A stretch of DNA of 64,000 bases from positions 2,666,001 to 2,730,000 of the forward strand of contig NW_026946363.1 of assembly GCF_035222375.1 (NCBI RefSeq). The letters run 5' to 3'. The notes beneath the pieces were generated by a model. That model had not been told where the DNA came from. It ran no database searches and was given only the letters and a program-made list of their open reading frames with translations. Position numbers and translations under genes: made by a program. Source of the stretch: Podospora pseudocomata (Eukaryota > Ascomycota > Sordariomycetes > Sordariales > Podosporaceae). This document shows positions 11,482 to 21,349 of the stretch, piece after piece. Position 1 is the first letter of the stretch. Every line of letters begins with the position of its first letter.

Positions 11482-11494
11482 AACCCTAACCCTT
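11482..11494 (-). promoter_or_regulatory. telobox (TTAGGG) site
   Basis: AACCCTAACCCTT lies about 175 bp upstream of the FIST-like start. Telobox motifs are bound by Tbf1-type Myb factors in yeasts; binding here is inferred. Confidence 0.4.
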
Positions 11495-11749
11495 TGTCAG
11501 CGAAGGGCAGAACCACTTACCACCGCTGCCCAGCCAGTGACATCATCTCTTCTTGACCAGCCAGCAATTGACGATCCCGATCATATGCTCTCAAGTTTTC
11601 CAAACAAAAGAGGCATATCACAATGTAAATTTTGTACTCACCGCGCAATTTAACTCCATGTTTTTGTCCTCACCGCCTCGAAATCAAGGCTCACTTGTGC
11701 CTTTGTGAAAGTGTAACTCAACACCACCATCTTTCACCCAAGAACCCAG

Positions 11750-11756
11750 CTATATA
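11750..11756 (+). promoter_or_regulatory. TATA box
   Basis: TATATAA lies 117 bp before the ATG at 11873 and is followed by a pyrimidine-rich start region, the usual arrangement of a regulated fungal promoter. Confidence 0.6.
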
Positions 11757-11872
11757 ACCACCTATTCACTTCCCCCATCACCCACCTCTCCTTCCTCCCA
11801 GACATCATCTCATCAACTATCTTACTCAGCCTTGCATCTTTTAGCAACAAACCAACTCAAACAACTTTGAAA

Positions 11873-12148
11873 ATGGCAACCAACTCCTCCCGCGGCAACC
11901 CGATCGGCGCCCGCGACGGCCCCAAGACCTCCACCGGCGCAGAGGTGCCCCCGATCGGGGAGGACACGAAGCAAGACCTCGCCGAGACCTCCACCACCGA
12001 GGCCACCGGCGAGCACGTCCCCGGTCAGGATCCCACTGTCGAGGCTGGAACGACAGAAGAGGGGGCTGCTGCTGATGCTGCTGTTCCTGCTGAAGCTGCT
12101 GCGGAGGAGGGTGAGCAGGAGGAGACGAAGAGCAAGAAGAAGCATTGA
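11873..12148 (+). CDS. small acidic disordered protein
   Basis: A single exon of 91 residues, MATNSSRGNPIGARDGPKT at the start and EETKSKKKH at the end. It is rich in Glu, Ala, Thr and Gly, has no Cys or Trp and no hydrophobic segment, and should be intrinsically disordered and soluble. It has a clear TATA box, a pyrimidine-rich leader and an ATG in good context (aaaATGGC), so it is probably expressed and possibly stress- or development-induced. No family was recognised. Its 3' end faces the large F-box gene across 1.6 kb that holds the TGTGAAA array. Confidence 0.65.
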   Translation: MATNSSRGNPIGARDGPKTSTGAEVPPIGEDTKQDLAETSTTEATGEHVPGQDPTVEAGTTEEGAAADAAVPAEAAAEEGEQEETKSKKKH

Positions 12149-13736
12149 GTTTTGTGGGAGGGGGCTGCGTTGGCAGGAGGGTTTGCAGGGGATGTGGAGA
12201 TAAGGGGTGGTGGGGGATGATGATGATGATGATAACGGGGGTTGGGGGGGGGACATTCGTTTAGTTTCTTGCTCCAAGTTTACTTTGCACTTGATTTTGG
12301 GGAGGGAACTAACTGAATTGGAGTCACTCGTTCTGAAATCACTGTTTTATGATGAGATGTGGTGATGTTTGTTGTGTCGTAATATATTGTGTGTAAAAGA
12401 CTTGATGCGGTGAGTGTCTGCTGAAACTTCTGAAAGATGATACTTGCTGATGGCCGAGTCACGCAACATGTTGGTGTCTTCCACTAACTCTTATGAACTC
12501 CAGATTTGTATTATAATTCTTACTTCACATCCTTTACAATAACCAATAGCACCAGCTCTGTCTACCACCCATGTCCTACTTGTCAATATCAAGAGTCAAA
12601 CAGCACCTCATATATACCATTGAGCTGTAAGGTTGTGAGAAGAAAGTGCGATCATAAAACTGGGGACAGCTGTGACGTTGACGGCTGTGAAAGATGACTG
12701 TGAAAGAGATATATAGCTGTGAAATATGACAGGTGTGAAAAGTGACCGAGGTGAAGAAAGAGCTGTGAAAGTTAAACATGAAATAGATTAATGGCTGTGA
12801 AAAAGAAGCTGCGAAAAAGTAACTGTGAAAAAAAGTAGCTGTGAAAATGTGGTTGTGAAAATGGATAGCTGGGAAAATGGATAGCTGGGGAAATGGATAT
12901 CTGGGAAAATGGATATCTGGGAAAATAGATAGCTGGGAAAAGATGTAGGTGTGAAAAGAGTAGGTGTGAAGAAGTAGCCGTGAGAAGTGGTTGTGAAAGC
13001 AACAGGTAGCTGTGAAATGATTGCTGTGAAAAAAACAACCGGGAAAAGTAGCTGTGAAATATAAGGTGTGAAAGAACAATGGCGATGAAGATATACCTGT
13101 GAAAAATTAGCCGTGAAAGAATAGCTGTGAAAAAGTCCATGCTAAAATGTAGCTGTGAAGATATGGCTGTGAAATTATAGGTGAGCAAATAAGTGCAAAA
13201 TAGTCGGATACCTTGCTGTGAAAAAGGAGTTGCAGAAAGGTAGTTATAATAGAGATAGCTGTGAAAAGAGATTGTGGGAGAGACAAGTAGCTGTCAAAAC
13301 AACCTTTGACAACTACTTAAGAGTCAATCGTTGCATGTAGCCATGAAGCATTGAAGATATGAAGACACAGGCTTTTTGTGAAATAGCAGTCCTCATAGAC
13401 AGCATCAAGATCTCCAAACAACAGCTTGCCTTCAAATATCTCCTTCACTGGTCACAAGATTGGCTTTCATCTTTCTCTTGATGTATGGGAGCATACGACT
13501 CCAACAAAGCACTCACTCACCCAAAACCCACAGAAACAGTCATATCAAGTCCACATTAGTAGTCATTTCATTACCCTCCGCCTTCCCTTTCCTATCCTAC
13601 CTTGTACCCTGTCCTGTTAACCAGCAACCCTCATTCATCAAATAAACACAAAGCCCTCCCGGCTATATGCCCTATCAAACGCATTCCCACATATCTACCC
13701 TTCATATCCCAACTGATATATATCCTATCCCATCCA
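12149..13736. other. convergent intergenic region containing the repeat array
   Basis: Apart from the TGTGAAA array there is a G-rich and then A/T-rich 3' flank of the small acidic gene and, from 13400 on, a C-rich flank of the F-box gene. No additional gene was recognised. Confidence 0.5.
12640..13290 (+). repeat. degenerate TGTGAAA repeat array
   Basis: About 20 exact copies of TGTGAAA, most as AGCTGTGAAA, GGTGTGAAA or GGCTGTGAAA, recur at irregular 13-35 bp steps on the plus strand, with many one-base variants (CCGTGAAA, TGTGAAG, TGGGAAA). Embedded at 12861-12940 are five direct tandem copies of a 16-bp unit, ATGGATAGCTGGGAAA, with one to three changes each. The strand is purine-rich. Reading frames on the minus strand are low-complexity Phe/His/Ser translations of the repeat and are not credible proteins. 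It is probably a decayed minisatellite; it may lie in the 3' transcripts of the flanking convergent genes. Confidence 0.85.
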
Positions 13737-16700
13737 TCACATTACCACACACTTCCTATCCTTCTCCTTCCCCCCTTGCCCTTGACCCTGCCCCCTCTGC
13801 CAAGTAACATTATTCCCCTCAACATTCGTCCACGCAACCGTACTCATCGCATCCATCTCTTGCTTCTTTTTCCCCCTCCCCCTTCTACTCTTACTCCTCA
13901 CTGTCATCCCACTCCACCCCCTCTTCTTCGCATCAGCAATGTTCTTGGCCGCCGACCTCTCTGCTCTACTCGGCTTCCTATTCAGACTCGGCACCCTCCT
14001 CGCAAACCCACTCAACCCCCCACCACTCGACGACCCCGGCACAGGGGGCGGATGATTCAAAAACTGATGATGATGTTGCTGCTGCTGCTGTTGCCCGTTA
14101 TCTGACAAACTGAAAATAGTATCCAACCTCTCCGGCACCTGCCGTGGCATAAGTATGGACGACTGCGTGACAGGCCTAGGATGCCTCGGCACCGGCGCCA
14201 AAATCGGCGTCTCCGCCCTTTGTTGAGTTGACGAAAACGACCCAGGCGCATCAAATGCCCCCTGAACCCCCTTTGGCGTCGAAATAATAAGCGGCATGTC
14301 CTCCTGAGGCTGCTGCTGAACCAAAGGCCCCGAGGTAACAATATCCGACGGCCTCCTCGGCTGGGGCTCATGAATCGTAGCGCGGGAGTGACACGATCGA
14401 TGATACGGCGGTGAACCGCCACCGCCTCCTCCCTGCAAGGGGAAAGAATAATGTTGCTGCTGTAATACAGGTCGTTGGTACGAGGTCCTCCTCCACGGCT
14501 GCTGAGGTTGCGGCAGATGCTCATCCATAGTCATGGCAGGGTGGGCAGAATGTGGGCCTGCCACCGCCACGGGAGCACGCGGTGGCAGCTGAAAGTGGCC
14601 AGAGAACCGATGGTTACCGTTCCCAAGATTCGAGATCTGATCGGGCCGGGGCAGAGGCGGGAACGACCGAGACATAGTACAGTCGGTCCCGTTGCCAGGA
14701 ACAGGAGCCGAGTACGGGTAGCCGTCGGATACCGCAGCCGTGTTAATTGGTACTGGCTGCGTTGGCCAGGTCCTCGAGACGGACAAGCGTCTCACAGCTG
14801 GGGGTTCCTCCGACGCGACTACTGGTCGGTGACTCGGTGGCACCAATGCATTGGTGACCGACGACGACGACGCCATAGTCGTCTCACTAGCCCCTGGAAG
14901 GCCCGTTTCTGGAGAAACACGAGCAGCTTGACCGGCAAAGGGGCTGGGACCGGAACCGGCAAAGTCCCCTTGACTGGCCGTGGGAGGTGACACAAACAAC
15001 ATGCTGGCTCGAACGGGTGGCGACGGATCGTTCTCTGCCGGGCTGCCACTAGGTTCTCGGGATACATGTTGCCTTACCGGTGCCAGAGCAGGCGAGTCTG
15101 GCGGTGAAACATCATAGATGTTGTCACCATCTAGGAAGCGTGAGCTGCTGGAACCTGGCCGCACAACGGGATTTTGCACCGAAAGCGACCCCGAGCTGCT
15201 GTTTCGTTCGTGAGAGGCCATGATTCGAGGAGGCGGCGGCAGTGGTGAGCCCATAATGCCTGCCGGGAGAGCCGGTACCGGCGGGATTATATCGAGCGAT
15301 GGAAGTGGTGGGACAGGGGGAACGGGCGGGTTTGGCGAAGAATGACGGTTATTGGTAGTGGTGGTGACAGTCTGGCTGCGACGGGGCTGGAACATAGAGG
15401 CTGACGACATGCGTGCAGCTTGCCTGTCTGCTGTGTCGACCTGTAGCTTGCCGTCATGGGTCTGAACACCGGCACCGGCAGGCAAAACGGCCGTGTGTCG
15501 AAGGAAAGCTGGGAGGTCGCCGGGGTCTTCTTTCTGGTACGGTGGTGGTGGAGGAACCCAGTTGTCCGCATCACTCTCATGGGGATGCTCAGCTCGACCA
15601 TCAGCTCTGCGATATTCGACCGGTCCTGCGGCTGCTTGTTGTGGCTGCAACCGGCGGTTGTTGGCAGCGGCGGTAGCCGCACGGCGAAGAGTTGTCCCTG
15701 AGCGCGGATCTCCTTGGGAATAGGGCGCATCGAGGGCCTCTTGTTCTTCGAGCATAGATTCTGTCTCTCCGCCTTCATCGACTGTCGACGGTGGACCATT
15801 GCGGCGAGGTGGGACGGTACCTACTCGACGAGGAACCAAGGGGTCATCCTCATCTTCCTTTTGTGTTGAGGAGGAGGGCTGGGTAGGCAACGGTGGTGGG
15901 CGAGGAGCAGCAGTTGTTGCGCTGCGCATGACAGTAGACACAGCCCTGCTGCCCCTTTTCTGAGCGACAGTCCTCCGACGAACGATGGCCACTTCGGTCT
16001 CCATATCACGATGCTCTTCCTCCAGCACTTCGGGCTCCCTCGTTCCTACGTCGATGGTAAACTCCTTGATAACCCCGTTGGTTACGTTGTAGTCGAAGTC
16101 GAGAAGAGTGATCCGGCCGCCATCTACAAAATCGATGCCCTCCTCGTCTGCGACAGAGATATTAGGCGTGACGCCACGGGCAGTGATTACCAATCGCTCT
16201 TTTAGGCACGAGTCTGCAAAATCGGCCACAAACTTGACAGTGCTTACACCTTCGAGCTCAGCAATCTTGTATCCTCCCACAAACGTGTTGCGCAGTTTGT
16301 CGCATAGAATCTGCCATTGGGGCACCCGAGCCTCATTCTCCTGAACCCGTGAAGCTGCCCGCATCGATGGACCGCTATTTCGTCGTAGAAGCCCACCATT
16401 GCCCGAGTTGTTCTCCGCAGCCGCACTGGTGGTATCCGGCACGGCGTCAAGGTCCTCAGGAACACCATACAGCCAGATATCCTTCCCCTGAAAGCCTGCC
16501 GAAACCAGCTCTCCATAATAAGAGGCAGCCGGGAGTGTACATGGAATGAGCCTGGTCTGCGATTCGGTATTGGGAACTGGCCCTGTGAAATAGGTTGTGC
16601 CGTTCCTCAGATCGTCAATACGCACGGCCCGGAAGGTCTCGAAGCTACGGTCGTAGGTAAAAGTCCATGCTGCTTCCTCGTATTTCCCATTCTGTAACAA

Positions 16701-17811
16701 GACGGCGTGACTGCAATCCCGACTGGTGTTGGGAAACAAGATCGATGTCGTCCACAAAGCGCTGATATCATCGGACTCCATATGGCTTCCGGGGTCGTAG
16801 TAAGGTGCTGTCAGTATCACAGTATTCGGTTGGGATGAGTGAACTGTCGTCCCAAGAATTTGAGTTCCGTCAAACGAAAAGGTCAAAGCATCGACGCCAT
16901 CACACTTGACAGCTCTCCGGTCGGTGGCCATGGCGGTCTGGTTCAGCGAAGAGACCTCGATTCCACCTTCGTAAGCGGCCGCTAGTACTGACCCGCATGG
17001 TGACAAGGCGATGGCGCGTGGGCTGTGGTCTAAAATCATGGAGTGCGTTCGCTTTGGTGGTGACTGCGTTAGGTCATAGATGTCCACTTGCATTTCCGTC
17101 AATAGCACCGCGAGCATTGTCCCCTGATCATTGATACATGTCGCCGCTGGCCGCCTCAGAATCTTGAATTCTCTTGTTACTGCAATCTCGGCGCCTCTGA
17201 CATCAACAACATGTATTCTGGAAGAGTTATAAGCCAAGATGTGATGGCCTTTTGGTGAGGCACTGAATTGGATGCCCTCGCCTCCGGGGCAGGACGATGA
17301 GCTGATGGAGTTGGATATGACCTTGATGACGGTCTCATTGGGGCGCAAGTACGCTTCGAAGAGGTTGCGCTTCACCTCTTTTGCAAACTGTCGTTTGAGT
17401 TTTGGCAGGTCATCTTCGCTATTGACCTTGACTGGGCCACTGTGGCTCATGGCATACGAGGGACAGTTCGACAAGTGATGGGCATAGAGATGCGCCTGCT
17501 GGGCTACGCTTCTCCATTTCGAGTTGAGCAGAGCCAGCGACGCGAATCCATTCGGGTCAGTCTCCTGCAGAATTCTAGCACGGTCATGTTAGACGCTACA
17601 AACACACGCAAAGGCGGACTGGGCATAGGGGTCGATTTCACGAAGTAGGAAAAGACTAAACACACTGTTGGATAATCTCGTCGGGTAGGCGTTCAAAGGC
17701 GGACGGTTCGTCATCCTCGTCGCCGATGATGGCGTCGGTAATAATGATGGGCTTCTTCTCTATCGAAAGCCGGCGGCCATCGCCCGTGTCCCCCGAGTCG
17801 TCGATCTCCAT
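13737..17811 (-). CDS. large F-box/beta-propeller protein with C-terminal CaaX box
   Basis: Exon 1 (17811-17666) and exon 2 (17574-13737) give 1327 residues. The splice joins Phe-Glu-Arg-Leu-Pro-Asp-Glu-Ile-Ile-Gln-Gln to ILQETDPNGFASLALLNSKW, an F-box at about residues 39-85. Residues 100-480 have repeated beta-strand patterns of a WD-like propeller (HHILAYNSSRIHVVDVRG; TMLAVLLTEMQVDIYDLT; ALSPCGSVLAAAYEGGIEV). The rest is Pro/Ser/Gln-rich and disordered, with a CAG-coded Gln run near 14080 and a basic stretch close to the end. The last four residues are CVVM after KEKDRK, a classical farnesylation-type CaaX signal. An SCF adaptor anchored at a membrane is therefore likely. Target unknown. 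The reading frame is long and undisturbed. Confidence 0.82.
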
Positions 17812-19659
17812 GGTGAGGCAAGGCTGATGATGGGTAGGAATTCAACAGCCGATTGTTAGGGAAAAGTGATCATGGTCTGTCGATGTGGCTCGCCATCAGG
17901 TTGTTTCTGATGATTGTTTTTTATTTTTTAATTTAGTTTCCTGGGCTGCTTGTCTCTCTGGCCTGGACTATTCTTGTCGTCGTACAGAGCGGCAGGAGAA
18001 AGGGGGGCGAGCGAGTCTGGCGCTTGCTTGTCTTCTCGGCGGTAGGTCTCCCGTATGTAAAGGGAATATGGGTAAAAAGGTTGCGCGGCCCAGCACCGAA
18101 TTGGTGCAAACAGAGGGGAGGGCTAAGGGTATTTTTTGGGGCGGAGTGTTGGCAGCATCAGCGAGCAGCAGGCACGGCAAGTAACAGAGTGCAAGTTGCT
18201 TGTACAGAGTAGAGAATCGGCGGGAGCACTTTGCAGTTGGCCTGCATGAGGTACGCCAAGGCTTTGTAAGCCACCCTGGACGCCAATTCTTCGCTTGCTT
18301 GCTGATGGGATTCTAGCGTTCTGTCTAGGAAATCTCTACTCCGTAGATCACTTTGATAGATTGATGACAGAGTGAAGCATAAAAAGATCGGATGGTTGCT
18401 GATGATGATTGTCTGAACACTCTCTGTACACCGCTCGGTTGGCCCCCCCGGAGGCATGGAGAGGCATGGCAGGAGGCATCTTTCTTCCAAGGGAACAAGT
18501 GAGTGCGACATGCGACGGCTGGAACGGCCCCTCCACGTTCTCTCCCAAAAATGGTATTCAGGGTCCGTCTTTCTGCTTCGAGAATAAAGCCAAGTGGCGG
18601 GCGGCTCAGGGCAAGGAACCGCCGTCTTTCAAGCTTCTTTGCCGACTGGACAGTGTCTTCAAAGAAGAATATCACCAATCTCGCAATCTGACCCCGAAGC
18701 TGGGTCCAGATGTCACCGATGGACTGGGCCCCTCTTGTCAAAAATAGCACCAACACAAGGGATAGCGCTGTGGCTGGCCCCATGTAAAGGAGGGGCACAG
18801 TCAGCAAACAATTTCCATGCTCCAACAGCAGCAAGGGGCGAATGCGAACATGTGTTTGAGAAGGCCAAAGAGGGTCGCGTATCGCTCTGGATTCAGAGAT
18901 ATGTTGGCGATGATTCTCTGCCTCCCGCCTCCCTGCCCCTCCAGTGCCCTCCCAGCGCTTGGTGTTGAGGTAGTCCGAGTAGAAGGAGCCGAATGCTACC
19001 GTGATTGCGGAGGCCTACCGCTTACGAGGTACCTTACCCAGCAACAAGACCCATTCTATAATTCCCTAATTCCCGTTTAAACTGCTGCCTGTTTGAGAGA
19101 GTCCACTGCTAGTCTGCTTCTTGTCAGCTGAGAGTTCGGTCGATCCAGAACATGTCGACCTTGAATATCTAAAGGGTTAATATTGCTGTAGGATGTGACC
19201 GATAAGGAAGGTGCTTCAGGCTGCAGGACAGACATTGTCTGATTTGCTGTGAAAGAGCAAGATGGAGGGGGAGAAAGGCTGTGTCTGTCGTTGGGTGAAG
19301 TTGGCTGAGATAAGCCACTCGCTCGCTGTGTCTTGGGCTGAAACCACGCTACGGGAACTCGGACCATTTGCCAAGAGATCCGCTGCCAAGCCGATGATCT
19401 GCAACTTGTCAGCGGGCCTGGGCGGGGATCGGACTTTATCTGATTTTGGCCTGAGGAACAGGGCGTGCATGACCAACAATCAATTAATCGACATCACGTG
19501 CTGTCGCGGCGCGTCGCATCTTGACGCGCTTCTTAGTTCATTCTGCCGGGCAGGGGACCCTTTTTCGCACCTCTGCGTTTGTTTCTTGGGCAACTGAATC
19601 TATTCACATCGACTGAACGGATCAATTGTACCAGAAACTCGACGAAAATACAGCTCATT
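17812..19659. promoter_or_regulatory. divergent upstream region, F-box gene / APN1
   Basis: This 1.85-kb interval holds only short overlapping frames with no recognisable domain. It includes AT-poor, mixed-sequence DNA and presumably the long 5' leaders of both genes. No repeats or RNA genes were seen. Confidence 0.45.
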
Positions 19660-21114
19660 ATGCCCCGCCAATCAGCCAGACAAGCTGCCCAAGCCAAGCC
19701 AACCGCAGAAGCCATCGGCAGGGTCGAAGAGAAAGTCGTCGCAACCAAAGTCTCAAAGGCAAAGTCGGCCGCCTCCGTTGTCGAGTCCAAGGTGGAAGTA
19801 AACAAAAGAGCCACAACCAAGCGCAAAGTCGACTACAACGAAGACAAGGAAGATGAGAGCGTCAATTCTAATGTCAATGACATCAATGACATCAAGGAAG
19901 AAGAAGACGACGAACCCTCCACCAAGCCAGCCCCCAAGAAGCGCAAAACAACCACCACCTCCAAAAAGACAGACGACAGCATGCCTCTCGCCGCCCGCAC
20001 CCCCCTGAACACCCTCAAACTAGCCATGAAGATTGGCGCCCACGTCTCCGCCGCCGGGGGGGTTCAAAACTCCATCACCAACGCCTCCAGCATCGGCGCC
20101 AACGCCTTCGCCATCTTCCTCAAACCTCACCGAACCTGGAAATACCCCCCCTTCTCCCCAGAAACCCCCTCCCTCTTCTCCTCCCTCCTAAAAACAAACA
20201 CCTACACCCCCGACATCATCCTCCCCCACGCCAGTTACCTCATCAACCTCGCCCAACCCGACAAGGAAAAATCCACCCAAGCCTACTCCTCCTTCCTCGA
20301 CGACCTGAAGCGATGCGACGCCCTGGGCATAACCCTCTACAACTTCCACCCGGGATCAACCGGCGGCCTCCCCATGTCCGAAGCCTGCGCCCGGATAGCC
20401 TCCCACCTCAACACCGCCCACAAAGCCACCAAATCCGTCATCACCGTCCTAGAGAACATGTGCGGAAGCGGTAACATCATCGGCTCCTCCTTCTCCGACC
20501 TCGCCACAATCATATCCCTCGTCGAAGACAAGTCCCGCGTCGGCGTCTGCGTCGATACATGCCACGCCTTTGCCGCCGGCTACGACATCCGCTCGCCGGA
20601 AGCCTACGCCAAAACAATGAGGGAATTCGACGAGGTCGTTGGGCTAAAGTACTTGAAAGCCTTCCATCTAAATGATAGCAAAGCCCCCTTTTCATCACAC
20701 CGGGACCTTCACGAGAATATCGGACAGGGATTTCTTGGGTTGAGAGCGTTCCACAACGTGGTCAATGATGAGCGGTTACAGAACATCCCTATGGTGCTCG
20801 AGACACCTATTGAAGTCAAGGGGCCGGACGGCAAAAAGACAGAAGACAAGAAGATCTGGGCGGATGAGATCAAGCTGCTCGAGTCGTTGATAGGGATGGA
20901 TGCCGATTCAAAGGAATTTAAAGATTTGGAGGTGGAGCTTCAGAAGAAGGGCGCGGCAGAGAGGAAGAGGATTCAGGAGCAGGTGGACAAGAAGGCTGAC
21001 AAGGATGCCAAGAAGGCGGCGCCAAAAGGGAAAAAAGGGGCCGCTGCTGCTGCGAAGAAAAAGAAGAAGACCGAAGAGGAGGCGTGTGATTCTTGTGGTG
21101 AGGAGAGCGAATAG
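19660..21114 (+). CDS. APN1: AP endonuclease 1, endonuclease IV family
   Basis: Base-excision-repair enzyme that cuts 5' to abasic sites and trims blocked 3' ends; acts in the nucleus and probably mitochondria. A single exon of 484 residues. The TIM-barrel domain runs from about residue 122 (MKIGAHVSAAGG) to about 425. Zinc-ligand motifs of the family are all visible: NFHPGS, VLENMCGSGN, VCVDTCHAFAAGYD, FHLNDSK, HRDLHENIGQGFLG and VLETP. An N-terminal extension of about 120 residues has clusters such as KRKV and PKKRK that fit nuclear import. A C-terminal Lys/Ala-rich extension of about 60 residues ends ACDSCGEESE. The start at 19660 is the first ATG giving MPRQSARQAAQ. It is convergent with BUB1, with only 235 bp between stops. 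Confidence 0.95.
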   Translation: MPRQSARQAAQAKPTAEAIGRVEEKVVATKVSKAKSAASVVESKVEVNKRATTKRKVDYNEDKEDESVNSNVNDINDIKEEEDDEPSTKPAPKKRKTTTTSKKTDDSMPLAARTPLNTLKLAMKIGAHVSAAGGVQNSITNASSIGANAFAIFLKPHRTWKYPPFSPETPSLFSSLLKTNTYTPDIILPHASYLINLAQPDKEKSTQAYSSFLDDLKRCDALGITLYNFHPGSTGGLPMSEACARIASHLNTAHKATKSVITVLENMCGSGNIIGSSFSDLATIISLVEDKSRVGVCVDTCHAFAAGYDIRSPEAYAKTMREFDEVVGLKYLKAFHLNDSKAPFSSHRDLHENIGQGFLGLRAFHNVVNDERLQNIPMVLETPIEVKGPDGKKTEDKKIWADEIKLLESLIGMDADSKEFKDLEVELQKKGAAERKRIQEQVDKKADKDAKKAAPKGKKGAAAAAKKKKKTEEEACDSCGEESE

Positions 21115-21349
21115 AGGGGCCGGATAAAGTGTATAAAAAGTGTGTAAACTGAATATCTACCAAGAGGCATAAAAAAAACAAAAAAAAGGAGGGGGGGGGA
21201 TTATCTGCCTCGACTGTGCATGTCTATCATGTACAACTGTATAACCACAAAGGTCAAACTTAAACCCTAATAACAAGAAAACAATGCTCTCTCACACCAA
21301 CAACAAAAAAAACCCAACCGGTTGATGTGTTTCCTTCAACACACCATCT

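Larger units (their letters stand above)
11310..11872. promoter_or_regulatory. divergent promoter region with telobox and TATA box
   Basis: This 560-bp interval separates the FIST-like gene (minus) from the small acidic protein gene (plus). It contains AACCCTAACCCTT at 11482-11494 and a TATA box at 11750-11756. No gene was recognised within it. Confidence 0.55.

Noticed and set aside
12576-13188. Two overlapping minus-strand frames of 138 and 167 codons
   Set aside because: They are Phe/His/Ser-rich translations of the TGTGAAA repeat in different frames, with no start context or domain.
12640-13290. Repeat array as a CRISPR array
   Set aside because: Units are degenerate, spacing is irregular, there are no distinct constant-length spacers, and the genome is eukaryotic.
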